This document shows, piece by piece, positions 39,301 to 47,621 of a stretch of DNA of 64,000 nucleotides (positions within the stretch are counted from its first letter, which is position 1; every line of letters begins with the position of its first letter). The stretch covers positions 21,558-85,557 of the forward strand of contig DAOROA010000011.1 of assembly GCA_035441325.1 (NCBI GenBank), read 5' to 3'. This DNA is from Competibacter_A sp002352125 (GTDB lineage: Bacteria > Pseudomonadota > Gammaproteobacteria > Competibacterales > Competibacteraceae). The notes beneath the pieces were generated by a model. The model was not told where the DNA came from. It saw only the letters and a program-made list of their open reading frames with translations, and searched no databases. The translations under genes were made by a program, and so were the position numbers.

Positions 39301-40872
39301 GTGAGCACCACCTTCCGCCTCCTGCAAGAGATTCTGCTCAATGCGGCTGCGCGCTATCCGGATCGTACGGCGCTGGTCGCTGGCGATCTTCGATTAAGCT
39401 ATCGGGAGGTGGCGGATTACGCCTGTCGCCTTGCCCACGCCCTACGCCAGCGCGGTGTAGGGCGTGGCGGTCGTGTTGTAATTTTCATGGACAATGACTG
39501 GCGGTGTGCCGCGTCGATCTTCGGCGTGCTGCTGGCCGGCGGCGTGTTTGTCGCCATCAACTCCCAGACCAAACGCGATAAGCTGGCGTTTATCCTGCGC
39601 GATGCAGGCGCTCGCGTATTGCTCAGCAAATCCAATCTGGCATGGGTATTCGGCCCAGTGGCAGATCAGTTTCCAACCCTGCAGGTGCTGTGCGCGCCCG
39701 ACACCGAGGCGTTGCCGGTGGGGGTGGAAAACCTGGACGAGGTGCTGGCCGACTTGCCAGCTACGCCGCCGCCCCAATCTGCGATCTCGCTGGATTTGGC
39801 CGGGCTGCTTTACACGTCCGGCACCACTGGCGAACCTAAGGGGGTGATGCATACTCACCAATCACTTTTGTTCGTGTTGGACAGCATCAACGATTATCTC
39901 GGTATTTCCGAGGATGATCGCCTGTTCTCTGCGCTGCCGCTCAACTTCGGCTACGGTCTATTTCAGTGGTTTTCGGCGGTACGTGCTGGTGCGATGCTGG
40001 TGCTAGAACGCTCGTTCACTTATCCGGCGCAGGTGTTCAAGCGCATGCGCGATGAAATCGTAACCGGTTTTGCCGGCGTACCTACGATCTATGCCATGTT
40101 GCTGGACCAGGACGCCAAGCAACCGCTTCGCTTTCCCAGTGTACGATTGCTAACAAATGCCGCTGCAGCACTACCAGCGGAGTTTATTTCGGGTATCCGG
40201 CGAATATTTCCACAAGCCGGCTTATACAAGATGTATGGCCAAACCGAGTGTATCCGTAGCGCTTTCCTGGAGCCCGCTTTGGCCGAGATCAAGCCCGAAT
40301 CGGTGGGATGCGCGATTCCCGGCACCGAACTGCTGCTATTTGGGGAAGACGGACGGCCAGTGGCGCCAGGCGAAATAGGTATCCTTTACGTGCGCGGCCC
40401 GCATGTGATGCGGGGTTACTGGAATCAACCAGAGAAAACCGCTGAAGTGCTCGTACCGGGTCCGCTTCCTGGCGAGTTTTTGCTGAAGAGCGGTGATTTG
40501 TTCCGCCAAGATGTAGAGGGTGATTTCTATTTCGTCGCGCGTGGCGACGAAATAATCAAAAGCCGAGGTGAAAAGATTAGCCCTGCCGAGGTCGAGAATG
40601 CCATTTACAGTCTGTCCGCCGTGCGGGAAGCCGTGGTAGTTGGTATTCCTGATCGATTGCAAGGCGAGGCGGTGTGCGCCTTTGTCACATTGCGCGAAGG
40701 CGATAAGCTGAGCGCACAGCAGATTAAGCGAGTGTGCAGCGAGCGGCTGGAAAACTACATGGTTCCCAAGCACGTTCTGTTGGTATCCGAACTGCCGCGC
40801 ACCGAGAACGGCAAGTTATCCCGCAAGCTGGTTCTGGAACAGTACGCCGCATTGCTCGCGCAATCGGCCTAA
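39301..40872 (+). CDS. Acyl-AMP ligase (class I adenylate-forming)
   Basis: 523 residues with GTG start. Motifs: A3 YTSGTTGEPKG starting at 171, LPLNFGYGLFQW, YGQTECIRSAF, the SGDLFRQDVEGDF hinge area, GEKISPAEVENAI and the catalytic Lys K505 (ENGKLSRKL). It would activate a carboxylic acid as acyl-AMP and load it on the neighbouring ACP or CoA. XrtA loci often carry an ACP plus AMP-ligase pair like this. Substrate unknown. Confidence 0.85.
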   Translation: MSTTFRLLQEILLNAAARYPDRTALVAGDLRLSYREVADYACRLAHALRQRGVGRGGRVVIFMDNDWRCAASIFGVLLAGGVFVAINSQTKRDKLAFILRDAGARVLLSKSNLAWVFGPVADQFPTLQVLCAPDTEALPVGVENLDEVLADLPATPPPQSAISLDLAGLLYTSGTTGEPKGVMHTHQSLLFVLDSINDYLGISEDDRLFSALPLNFGYGLFQWFSAVRAGAMLVLERSFTYPAQVFKRMRDEIVTGFAGVPTIYAMLLDQDAKQPLRFPSVRLLTNAAAALPAEFISGIRRIFPQAGLYKMYGQTECIRSAFLEPALAEIKPESVGCAIPGTELLLFGEDGRPVAPGEIGILYVRGPHVMRGYWNQPEKTAEVLVPGPLPGEFLLKSGDLFRQDVEGDFYFVARGDEIIKSRGEKISPAEVENAIYSLSAVREAVVVGIPDRLQGEAVCAFVTLREGDKLSAQQIKRVCSERLENYMVPKHVLLVSELPRTENGKLSRKLVLEQYAALLAQSA

Positions 40873-40893
40873 TTTATCACTGAGGAGTGCACC

Positions 40894-41895
40894 ATGTCCC
40901 TGGGTCTTGCCGCCGCCCTGAAACTCGACGAGGCCGGCGAGGTCGCCAAGATCGCCGAACGCATGCGCGAATTGCTGCGCAGCCACCTGCATCGCCGTGG
41001 CCTGGTCGTCGCCATTTCCGGAGGCATCGACAGCTCGGTCTGTGCTGCCTTGGCCGTACGAGCTGTGGGACGTGAGCGGGTGTTTGGCCTGCTGCTGCCG
41101 GAACGCGATTCCGCCTCCGACAGCTCTATTCGTGGTCGCAAAGTAGTCGGGCAGCTCGGCATCCACTACGAGGAATGCGATATTGCCCCCGTGCTGGACG
41201 CATTGGGCTGTTACCGCTGGCGCGACGCGGCCATTCGCGCCGTCTTTCCGGCGTATGCAGACGGTTGGAAAAATAAGATCGTCATCGCCGGTGGGCAGAC
41301 TGGCCACTTCAACTTTTTCAAACTGGTGGTGCAATCACCGGATGGGCAGATTTTCGAGGAGCGGCTCGACTCGAAGAATTACCTGCAAATCGTCGCTGCC
41401 ACCAATTTCAAGCAACGGGTACGCAAGACCTTGGAATATTTTCATGCGGATCGTTTGCATTACGCAGTGGTCGGCACGCCGAATCGCCTGGAATACGACC
41501 AAGGCTTTTTCGTGAAGAATGGCGACGGCTCGGCTGATTTGAAACCAATCGCGCATTTGTACAAAACTCAAGTTTATGCGCTGGCGGAATATCTGGGATT
41601 CCCCGAGGAGATTTGTAACGTCCAGCCCACCACCGATACTTACAGCATGACGCAAGGACAGGATGAATTTTATTTTGCACTTCCTTACGGCGAGATGGAT
41701 ATCGCTTTGTTGGCTTACAACAGCGGTGAACCAGCCACCGCCTTAGCGATGGAGTTGGGCTTCAGCGTTGAGCAAGCGGAATTGATTTACCGCGACATCG
41801 AAGCCAAACGCAGAACTACGGCAATGCTGCATTGGCCAGCAATTCCGGTAGAGGCAGTAATTGGCCCGAATACCAAACCGCCGACACCTGTTTGA
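40894..41895 (+). CDS. NAD-synthetase-like ATP-pyrophosphatase amide ligase
   Basis: 333 residues, NadE fold. PP-loop ISGGIDSSVCAAL (S42-S48 region), GTPNRLEYDQGFFVKNGDGSADLKPIAHLYKTQVYALAEYLGFP, and VQPTTDTYSMTQGQDEFYFALPY, as in ammonia-dependent NAD synthetases. It lacks the nitrilase-type glutaminase domain. An insertion (about 105-165: RAVFPAYADGWKNKIVIAGGQTGHFNFFKLVV) is not usual for housekeeping NadE. Sitting among ACP, ligase and KAS III genes, a role in amidating a pathway carboxylate is likelier than NAD supply. GAGGAG precedes ATG 40894. Confidence 0.75.
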   Translation: MSLGLAAALKLDEAGEVAKIAERMRELLRSHLHRRGLVVAISGGIDSSVCAALAVRAVGRERVFGLLLPERDSASDSSIRGRKVVGQLGIHYEECDIAPVLDALGCYRWRDAAIRAVFPAYADGWKNKIVIAGGQTGHFNFFKLVVQSPDGQIFEERLDSKNYLQIVAATNFKQRVRKTLEYFHADRLHYAVVGTPNRLEYDQGFFVKNGDGSADLKPIAHLYKTQVYALAEYLGFPEEICNVQPTTDTYSMTQGQDEFYFALPYGEMDIALLAYNSGEPATALAMELGFSVEQAELIYRDIEAKRRTTAMLHWPAIPVEAVIGPNTKPPTPV

Positions 41896-41907
41896 AAGGA
41901 ATTTTCC

Positions 41908-42951
41908 ATGAGCTTCTCTCGTGTCGACGGTTTCCGAATTGCCGGTGTCAGTACCTGTGTGCCGATCCACGCAATCGACAATATGGAATGCGGCAAGGAT
42001 TATGGCGCTGATGAGGTACGCAAGGTCGTGGCTATGGCCGGTGTACGGTACCGCCATGTCGTCGAGCCCGGCATTACTTCCGCTGACCTCTGTTTCGAAG
42101 CTGCGAACCAGCTACTCGAACGGATCGACTGGGCGCGCGATTCGATTACGGGCCTGATCCTGGTGACGCAAACACCCGATTATTTTCTACCCTCATCGAG
42201 CTGCATGCTCCATAAGTGGCTCGGGCTATCGGATCAATGTGCCGCATTCGACGTGGGGCTTGGCTGCTCGGGCTATCCCTACGGCCTTTACCTGGCGGCA
42301 ACCATGCTGAAGGCCGGAGGTCACCAACGAATCCTGATGCTGCACGGTGAGACACCGAGCCGGTTTACCAGCCCGGACGATCATGCAACAACCCTGCTAT
42401 TTGGCGATGCTGGTTCGGCGACTGCAATCGAGGTGACTGACGCCGCAGTGGATCCCGGCTTCTTTTGTCTACAGACCGACGGCCGAGGCTACGACGCGCT
42501 GATTCTTCCTGGCGGCGGCTTCCGCGACCGCTCGCCCGTTAACCCGCGCGACTTGTTTCTGCATATGGACGGTGCCGGTATCTTCAATTTCACGATTAAG
42601 CGGGTTCCGCCGCTGATCCGTGATACCTTGGCGTTCGCAAATCTCACGGTCGATGATATCGACTGGTTTCTATTCCACCAATCAAACCGCTTTATCATGA
42701 AACACCTCGCGAAAAAGTGTGGCCTGCCTGAGCAGCGCATCCCGTTCGTTTTGGAGCGTTTCGGTAATAGCGGCGGCGTATCCGTTCCGCTGGCCTTGAC
42801 ACAAGGCGTTCCCGATGTGGATCGGGATACATGTCGCGTCATGGTGCTCGGGTATGGGGTAGGGCTGTCATGGGGGGCAGGGATTGTTCAGATCGAAGCC
42901 GGTGCTTCATTGATGCACTCGACCTATACCGGTACGGTGGCGCGAGCATGA
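41908..42951 (+). CDS. Beta-ketoacyl-ACP synthase III-type condensing enzyme
   Basis: 347 residues, thiolase fold. The catalytic triad is C120 (GLGCSGYPYG), H257 (FLFHQSNRF) and N287 (RFGNSGGVSVP). GDAGSATAIE is the usual loop. KAS III enzymes start chains from acyl-CoA and malonyl-ACP; pathway versions can also transfer acyl groups. AAAGGA precedes ATG 41908. The stop overlaps the next start as ATGA. Confidence 0.88.
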   Translation: MSFSRVDGFRIAGVSTCVPIHAIDNMECGKDYGADEVRKVVAMAGVRYRHVVEPGITSADLCFEAANQLLERIDWARDSITGLILVTQTPDYFLPSSSCMLHKWLGLSDQCAAFDVGLGCSGYPYGLYLAATMLKAGGHQRILMLHGETPSRFTSPDDHATTLLFGDAGSATAIEVTDAAVDPGFFCLQTDGRGYDALILPGGGFRDRSPVNPRDLFLHMDGAGIFNFTIKRVPPLIRDTLAFANLTVDDIDWFLFHQSNRFIMKHLAKKCGLPEQRIPFVLERFGNSGGVSVPLALTQGVPDVDRDTCRVMVLGYGVGLSWGAGIVQIEAGASLMHSTYTGTVARA

Positions 42952-43715
42952 ATACTCACGAACAAGGTTTCGACGGGCGGCGGATCCTCGTCTCCGGAGC
43001 ATCATCGGGAATTGGGCGGGCTATCGCCATCGAACTTTTGCAACACGGCGCGCGCGTGGTGTTGCTCGGTCGGCGTAAGGAAAAGCTGGAAGAGACAGCC
43101 CAACTCTCGGGTATTCCGGAGCACGCCGAAGTGGCTGTGCAGGATCTGACGTGCCTGGAAGGCATCGGTCCGGCAGTCAACGAGATGTCGGCACGACTGG
43201 GCCGATTCTATGGGCTTTGCCACTGCGCCGGAGTCGTTCAGACGCTTCCGTTGGCGGCGAGCAAGCCCGAACGGGTGCGCGCGATGCTCAACCTCAATTT
43301 CGTGGCAGGACTGGAACTCGCGCGAGCGATCATCCAACGAGATGTTCTCGCGGAATCCGGTGGTAGCATTCTATGGATTACCTCCATTTACGCGCATGTT
43401 GGAGCCCCCGGACAAATTGGATATTGCGCGAGCAAGGGAGCGATCACGGCTGCGGTGCGCGCGATGGCCTTGGAACTGGCTGGCCGCAAGGTTCGTGTCA
43501 ATTGTATTTCGCCGGGTTTGGTCCGCACCGAAATGACCGAGGCGGAAAATTCGCGCATGAGTAAGGAGCAATGGGCCCGCATCGCTTCGCTGCATCCGTT
43601 GGGCGTTGGCGAGCCACGAGACGTCGCGCGCGCTGCGGTGTTTATGTTGGATCCTAATAACAGATGGATTACCGGATCTGATCTCGTTGTCGATGGCGGC
43701 TATACCCTCCAATGA
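42948..43715 (+). CDS. SDR ketoreductase (FabG-like)
   Basis: 255 residues. NADP-binding GASSGIGRAIAIELL near the N terminus, CAGVVQTLPL, and catalytic Tyr/Lys spaced Y159-x3-K163 (GYCASKGAI), the classical ketoreductase spacing. ISPGLVRTEMTE and the VVDGGYTLQ end are typical FabG. ATG 42948 overlaps the KAS III stop; the frame extends up to 42831. It likely reduces 3-ketoacyl-ACP made by the neighbour. Confidence 0.85.
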   Translation: MNTHEQGFDGRRILVSGASSGIGRAIAIELLQHGARVVLLGRRKEKLEETAQLSGIPEHAEVAVQDLTCLEGIGPAVNEMSARLGRFYGLCHCAGVVQTLPLAASKPERVRAMLNLNFVAGLELARAIIQRDVLAESGGSILWITSIYAHVGAPGQIGYCASKGAITAAVRAMALELAGRKVRVNCISPGLVRTEMTEAENSRMSKEQWARIASLHPLGVGEPRDVARAAVFMLDPNNRWITGSDLVVDGGYTLQ

Positions 43716-43734
43716 TCCGTATCAGAGTCTAACC

Positions 43735-43983
43735 ATGAATAAAATAACGACATCAGAAACTTTCAAGATACTGTCCGAAATTTTTGAAGAGCCTATCGCG
43801 AATATTACGCCTGAGTTGCTAAGGAGCGATGTGCTTGGCTGGGATTCCATGGGCGCCTTGGCTTTGATGGCAGAACTTGATGAACGATTCGGAATCGTGT
43901 TGACCGCCGAAGAATCGAAAAAAATGATTAAAATCAGCGATGTGTTACAATTATTGCGCCAACATGAGATTCTTCTTGACTGA
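43735..43983 (+). CDS. Acyl carrier protein 2
   Basis: 82 residues. S38 in LGWDSMGALALMAELDERFGI is the phosphopantetheine site; the helical acidic profile matches ACP. ATG 43735 lies 19 nt after the ketoreductase stop. A second ACP in the same locus suggests separate carriers for priming and elongation or for two acyl types. Confidence 0.85.
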   Translation: MNKITTSETFKILSEIFEEPIANITPELLRSDVLGWDSMGALALMAELDERFGIVLTAEESKKMIKISDVLQLLRQHEILLD

Positions 43984-44046
43984 TCACCGTCTTTTGTGGG
44001 AATAAATTTAATTTTTCAAGCACCTTTTCGATCCGATACTCCGTAA

Positions 44047-45192
44047 TTGAAAGCAGCCACTTTATCGTTTGCCAAAACCACCAAGTTGGTTGCTCGTGCC
44101 CTTGGGATGGCGCCTGATGAACTTAGGGCGAGTTTCGTGCCTGCTCAGATGTGCCATCTTCCCAGCATCGTTGATGTACGGCGCCGATCAATCAGTGGTA
44201 GAGAGCCAGATTGGGATGTCGAGCGTTACCTTCAATGGCGATACGATTTTGAGGGGCGCCCCGATAGTCGTGGACGCTTAATGGTTGTTGCGTGGAAAGA
44301 CAAGGTGCTTGGCATGATTGGCACCGAAATTATTCGCCTCGTTCGAAGGACCGAGACGCTCCACGCGCTCTCGCTGATGGACATCATGGTCGACCCCGAG
44401 CTGGATGGCGCAGGGCTTGGCGCTTGGCTCAACATGGCCATCTTCGCGGAAAATCCAGTAGTCATCGAGATTGGCGCGAATCCAAACTCTCTTGGGTTGA
44501 TCACCCGCCTTTATCATCGATTGCCTAATCGCAAAGAGTACATCGCGCCACTGGCTCTTAAGAAGCATCTCGCAAAACGGGTACATCCAAACGCATGGGC
44601 GTCTGTACTGGCAGCACCAATAGATGCTGCCTTGAAGCTGTGGCGAGCTATAACACCCTACCGCATCCCATCATCATGGTCGCTACGGGATTTGACGCGG
44701 TTCGGTCCAGCAGTCGAAGCACTTTTCGACCGCCGATGGGCCGTCAATGAAATCATGTACGAGCGTTCGAGCCAGTATCTGAATTGGCGGCTGTTTGAGA
44801 ATCCGAGAGCCAAATACTCGGTCCTTGCAGCTTTTGAAGCTAGTGATATGGTTGCTTATATTGCCTATCAAGTGGGCCATCGATCAGACGGCATGAAGGT
44901 TGTCAGACTAGTCGATTGGTTGATCGATAAACGGTATGGATTCAAAGGCTTGAGTCTTTTGGTGCAGGAGATCATCAGGCGTGCTTTAGCCGACGGGGCC
45001 GACCTTATCAGCATGACTCCATTACATGCGCGTACAGAGCGTTCACTCTGGCGGCTCGGGTTCGTGAGCCGGCCTGCTAGTGAGTTTACGACTTTGGGGG
45101 TTCATTGTTCCGAGCCGGTTGTCTGGCCAAGCTTGCTAGACGGTTCCGCTTGGTATCTTACTGAAGCCAATACCGACCTCGATGGTATTTAG
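44047..45192 (+). CDS. GNAT-like acyltransferase of unknown specificity
   Basis: 381 residues. The N-terminal half carries GNAT-type features (KVLGMIGTEII, LSLMDIMVDPELDGAGLGAWLNMAIF, with the acyl-CoA loop region degenerate). The C-terminal half resembles a second GNAT-like fold (YSVLAAFEASDMVAYIAYQVG, YGFKGLSLLVQEIIRRAL). It could acylate an amino sugar or amine with an ACP- or CoA-bound acyl chain. The start is uncertain: TTG 44047 or ATG 44107. No strong ribosome site is visible for either. Confidence 0.6.
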   Translation: MKAATLSFAKTTKLVARALGMAPDELRASFVPAQMCHLPSIVDVRRRSISGREPDWDVERYLQWRYDFEGRPDSRGRLMVVAWKDKVLGMIGTEIIRLVRRTETLHALSLMDIMVDPELDGAGLGAWLNMAIFAENPVVIEIGANPNSLGLITRLYHRLPNRKEYIAPLALKKHLAKRVHPNAWASVLAAPIDAALKLWRAITPYRIPSSWSLRDLTRFGPAVEALFDRRWAVNEIMYERSSQYLNWRLFENPRAKYSVLAAFEASDMVAYIAYQVGHRSDGMKVVRLVDWLIDKRYGFKGLSLLVQEIIRRALADGADLISMTPLHARTERSLWRLGFVSRPASEFTTLGVHCSEPVVWPSLLDGSAWYLTEANTDLDGI

Positions 45193-45206
45193 GGACACAT
45201 TGCGCC

Positions 45207-45647
45207 ATGCGGTTTCTTCTAGTTGACCGTATCCTTCGCCTCGAACCAGGCCGCATGGCGGAGGCTGAAAAGAGCCTACCTATCTCGGAAGAGCTCTTCC
45301 GCGATCACTTCCCAGGATTCCCGGTTGTGCCTGGGGTACTCCTCATCGAAATGATGGGTCAGACTGCGGCGAAGGCGCTGAATGTCCAGAAGCTTCCTCG
45401 CGGCAATGCCATGCTCGGCGAGGTGCGCAATGCTCGTTTTCGTCAGTGGGTGAAACCGGGCGAAGTCATTCGCCTGAGTGCCGAGATTGCGAAAAACCAG
45501 GAAGATTTCGCGATCGCGAAATGCCAAGCGGTAGTAGGGGGCAAGAAAGTCGGCTCTGCCGAGTTACTGTTCTTTTTCGCGCCTCTTGGACAGTTTGCAC
45601 CCGATTACCGGGATGAAATTCTTGAAGATTTCCTTCAGCGGGTGTAA
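45207..45647 (+). CDS. FabZ-like 3-hydroxyacyl-ACP dehydratase
   Basis: 146 residues, single hot-dog domain. Catalytic His H34 in DHFPGFPVVPG and Glu E48 in VLLIEMMGQTAAKAL follow the FabZ pattern. VRNARFRQWVKPGEVIRL is the usual second block. It removes water from a 3-hydroxyacyl-ACP. It begins 14 nt after the GNAT-like gene. Confidence 0.85.
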   Translation: MRFLLVDRILRLEPGRMAEAEKSLPISEELFRDHFPGFPVVPGVLLIEMMGQTAAKALNVQKLPRGNAMLGEVRNARFRQWVKPGEVIRLSAEIAKNQEDFAIAKCQAVVGGKKVGSAELLFFFAPLGQFAPDYRDEILEDFLQRV

Positions 45648-45653
45648 ATCTCA

Positions 45654-46454
45654 ATGGAGCGTGAAAGTCTGATGCAACCGTCGTCGCAGGGCAATCCGTT
45701 CTCAGTACAGGGCAAGCGCGTGCTTGTAATTGGGGGCACACGCGGTATCGGACGCGCAATCGCCCTTCAGTTCGCGCGCGCTGGCGCCGAGGTCGTGGTC
45801 AACTTCGTGCGCGAGCAGGAAGCGGCTGAGTCGCTATGTGTTGAAGCGGCGCGGAGTGGGTTGCAGCTCCATGCCGTTCGCGCCGATGTGACCTCGGACA
45901 AGGCGCTCGAACAACTCGTTACAGAAGTTGCACAACATTTCCCGGATATCTCGACGCTTGTATTCGCAGCGGCAACCGGAGTACATCGCAAGTTCGAGCA
46001 GTTGAGCAGTCGGCACTTTGATTTTACCTTCGCCTTGAACGTCAGGGCGTTTCTGGCGCTCGTGAGATTGCTTGCTCCGAAGATGTCACCAGGGTCGTCG
46101 ATCATCGCCCTGTCCTCGGAGGGAGCCGAGCGGGTCATGCCCCAGTACGGTCTAGTAGGCGCATCCAAAGGGGCGCTGGAATCGCTTTGTCGCCACCTTG
46201 CGGTGGAACTCGCCGACCGTGGTGTTCGAGTTAACATCCTATCGCCAGGAACGGTCAAGACCGATGCTTGGAACGCGCTTCCGGACGCGGATCGGCGGTT
46301 GCGCGAGGCTATTTCCCGATCGCCGATCGGCAGATTGGTCACTGTCGAGGAGGTGGCCTTGGCCGCCCAGTTCCTCGCTTGTGACGCGTCGGCGGGAGTA
46401 ATCGGGCACACTCTTGTTGTCGACGGAGGGGCACGAATCGTCGGATCTGCCTGA
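45654..46454 (+). CDS. FabL-like enoyl-ACP reductase (SDR, Y-x6-K)
   Basis: 266 residues. NADPH motif GGTRGIGRAIALQFA, then the catalytic pair Y165-x6-K172 in QYGLVGASKGALE. Six-residue spacing marks enoyl-ACP reductases of the FabI/FabL type rather than ketoreductases, and the flanking LESLCRHLAVEL is like FabL. It completes a KS/KR/DH/ER set with 41908, 42948 and 45207. ATG 45654 or ATG 45672 could be the start. It begins 6 nt after the dehydratase. Confidence 0.75.
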   Translation: MERESLMQPSSQGNPFSVQGKRVLVIGGTRGIGRAIALQFARAGAEVVVNFVREQEAAESLCVEAARSGLQLHAVRADVTSDKALEQLVTEVAQHFPDISTLVFAAATGVHRKFEQLSSRHFDFTFALNVRAFLALVRLLAPKMSPGSSIIALSSEGAERVMPQYGLVGASKGALESLCRHLAVELADRGVRVNILSPGTVKTDAWNALPDADRRLREAISRSPIGRLVTVEEVALAAQFLACDASAGVIGHTLVVDGGARIVGSA

Positions 46455-46524
46455 TTTCTTGTGCGGATAGATTTGCTGATCTTTGACTCAAACTGAATTT
46501 CACATTTTTTGGAAATAAATAATA

Positions 46525-47553
46525 GTGGTTTTTTTATCAGAGTCCGACAAAAATCGTTGGAATGCATTTGTGCAAGCAGCAGATGATGCAACTTGTTATC
46601 ATCAAGCTGGTTGGAAGGAGGTTATTGAAAATACATTTGGACATAAAACTTTCTATTTAATTTCAGAAGATGGATCGAAAAAAATTAAAGGTATTCTTCC
46701 TCTGGTGCAACTCAAAAGCCTTCTATTCGGTAATTTCCTGGTTTCATTACCTTATTTTAACTATGGCGGTGCATGCGTATCGAATCAGGAAGGCCTTCGC
46801 GACTTGCTGAATGAAGCCAAAATTATTGCTGCTGAAACAAACGCAAAATACATTGAATTCAGGCATGCTAGGCATCTTTATGAAGAGTTACCCGTGAAAA
46901 AGACTAAAGTGGCAATGGAATTAGCTTTACCTGAAGACGCTGAACAATTGTTAAAATTATTTCCATCAAAATTGAGAAGCCAAATCAAAAAGCCACAAAA
47001 AGAAGGCATGTCATCTAAAATTGGAAAAATAGATGAGGTTGAAAATTTTTATGCTGTTTTTTCTCAAAATATGAGGGATCTAGGCACACCAGTATACTCT
47101 ATTAAATTTTTTAAAAATATTCTAAAGACTTTTCCTGATTCAACTTGGATTTGCACTGTTTCATTAAAAAGCGGCTTACCTGTAGCATCAGCATTTCTTG
47201 TTGGATTTAAGGGAAAATTAGAAATTCCTTGGGCTTCATCTCTAAGAAAATATAATTCTTTAAGCCCTAACATGCTTCTTTACTGGAGCGTGCTCAAGTT
47301 CGCCTGCGAAAGCGGATTTCGCATCTTCGACTTTGGTCGTTCGACGCCAGGAGAAGGAACATATCGGTTCAAGGAGCAATGGGGTGCAAAGCCAGTCCAG
47401 CTCTATTGGCATTATTGGCTGAAACAGGATGCCGTTCTTCCAGAACTAAACCCGAAAAATCCAAAATACCAGGTTGCTATCCGTTTATGGCAGAAGATGC
47501 CTGTGCCGCTAACTCGTGTTCTTGGACCAATTATTGTCAAAAATATTCCATAA
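46525..47553 (+). CDS. FemAB-related XrtA/PEP-CTERM-type acyltransferase
   Basis: 342 residues, two GNAT-like halves. ATCYHQAGWKEVIENTFGHKTFYL, LVSLPYFNYGGACV, FDFGRSTPGEGTYRFKEQWGAKP and the C-terminal VRIPLW-like tail match the FemAB-related family found beside exosortase A genes. It may transfer an aminoacyl or acyl group to a surface polymer. The start is GTG 46525. The first 750 bases are clearly A+T-rich, while from about 47280 the gene is G+C-rich like the chromosome, as if two alleles had recombined. Confidence 0.78.
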   Translation: MVFLSESDKNRWNAFVQAADDATCYHQAGWKEVIENTFGHKTFYLISEDGSKKIKGILPLVQLKSLLFGNFLVSLPYFNYGGACVSNQEGLRDLLNEAKIIAAETNAKYIEFRHARHLYEELPVKKTKVAMELALPEDAEQLLKLFPSKLRSQIKKPQKEGMSSKIGKIDEVENFYAVFSQNMRDLGTPVYSIKFFKNILKTFPDSTWICTVSLKSGLPVASAFLVGFKGKLEIPWASSLRKYNSLSPNMLLYWSVLKFACESGFRIFDFGRSTPGEGTYRFKEQWGAKPVQLYWHYWLKQDAVLPELNPKNPKYQVAIRLWQKMPVPLTRVLGPIIVKNIP

Positions 47554-47621
47554 AAAATAGATTAATTTGTTTTCTTTGAATTCGATATATGTATAAGAAC
47601 TTATTTTGAGAGGAATTTAAA

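Noticed and set aside
42831..42947. Upstream extension of the ketoreductase to 42831
   Set aside because: It would run inside the KAS III gene; ATG 42948 with ATGA overlap starts right before the Rossmann fold.
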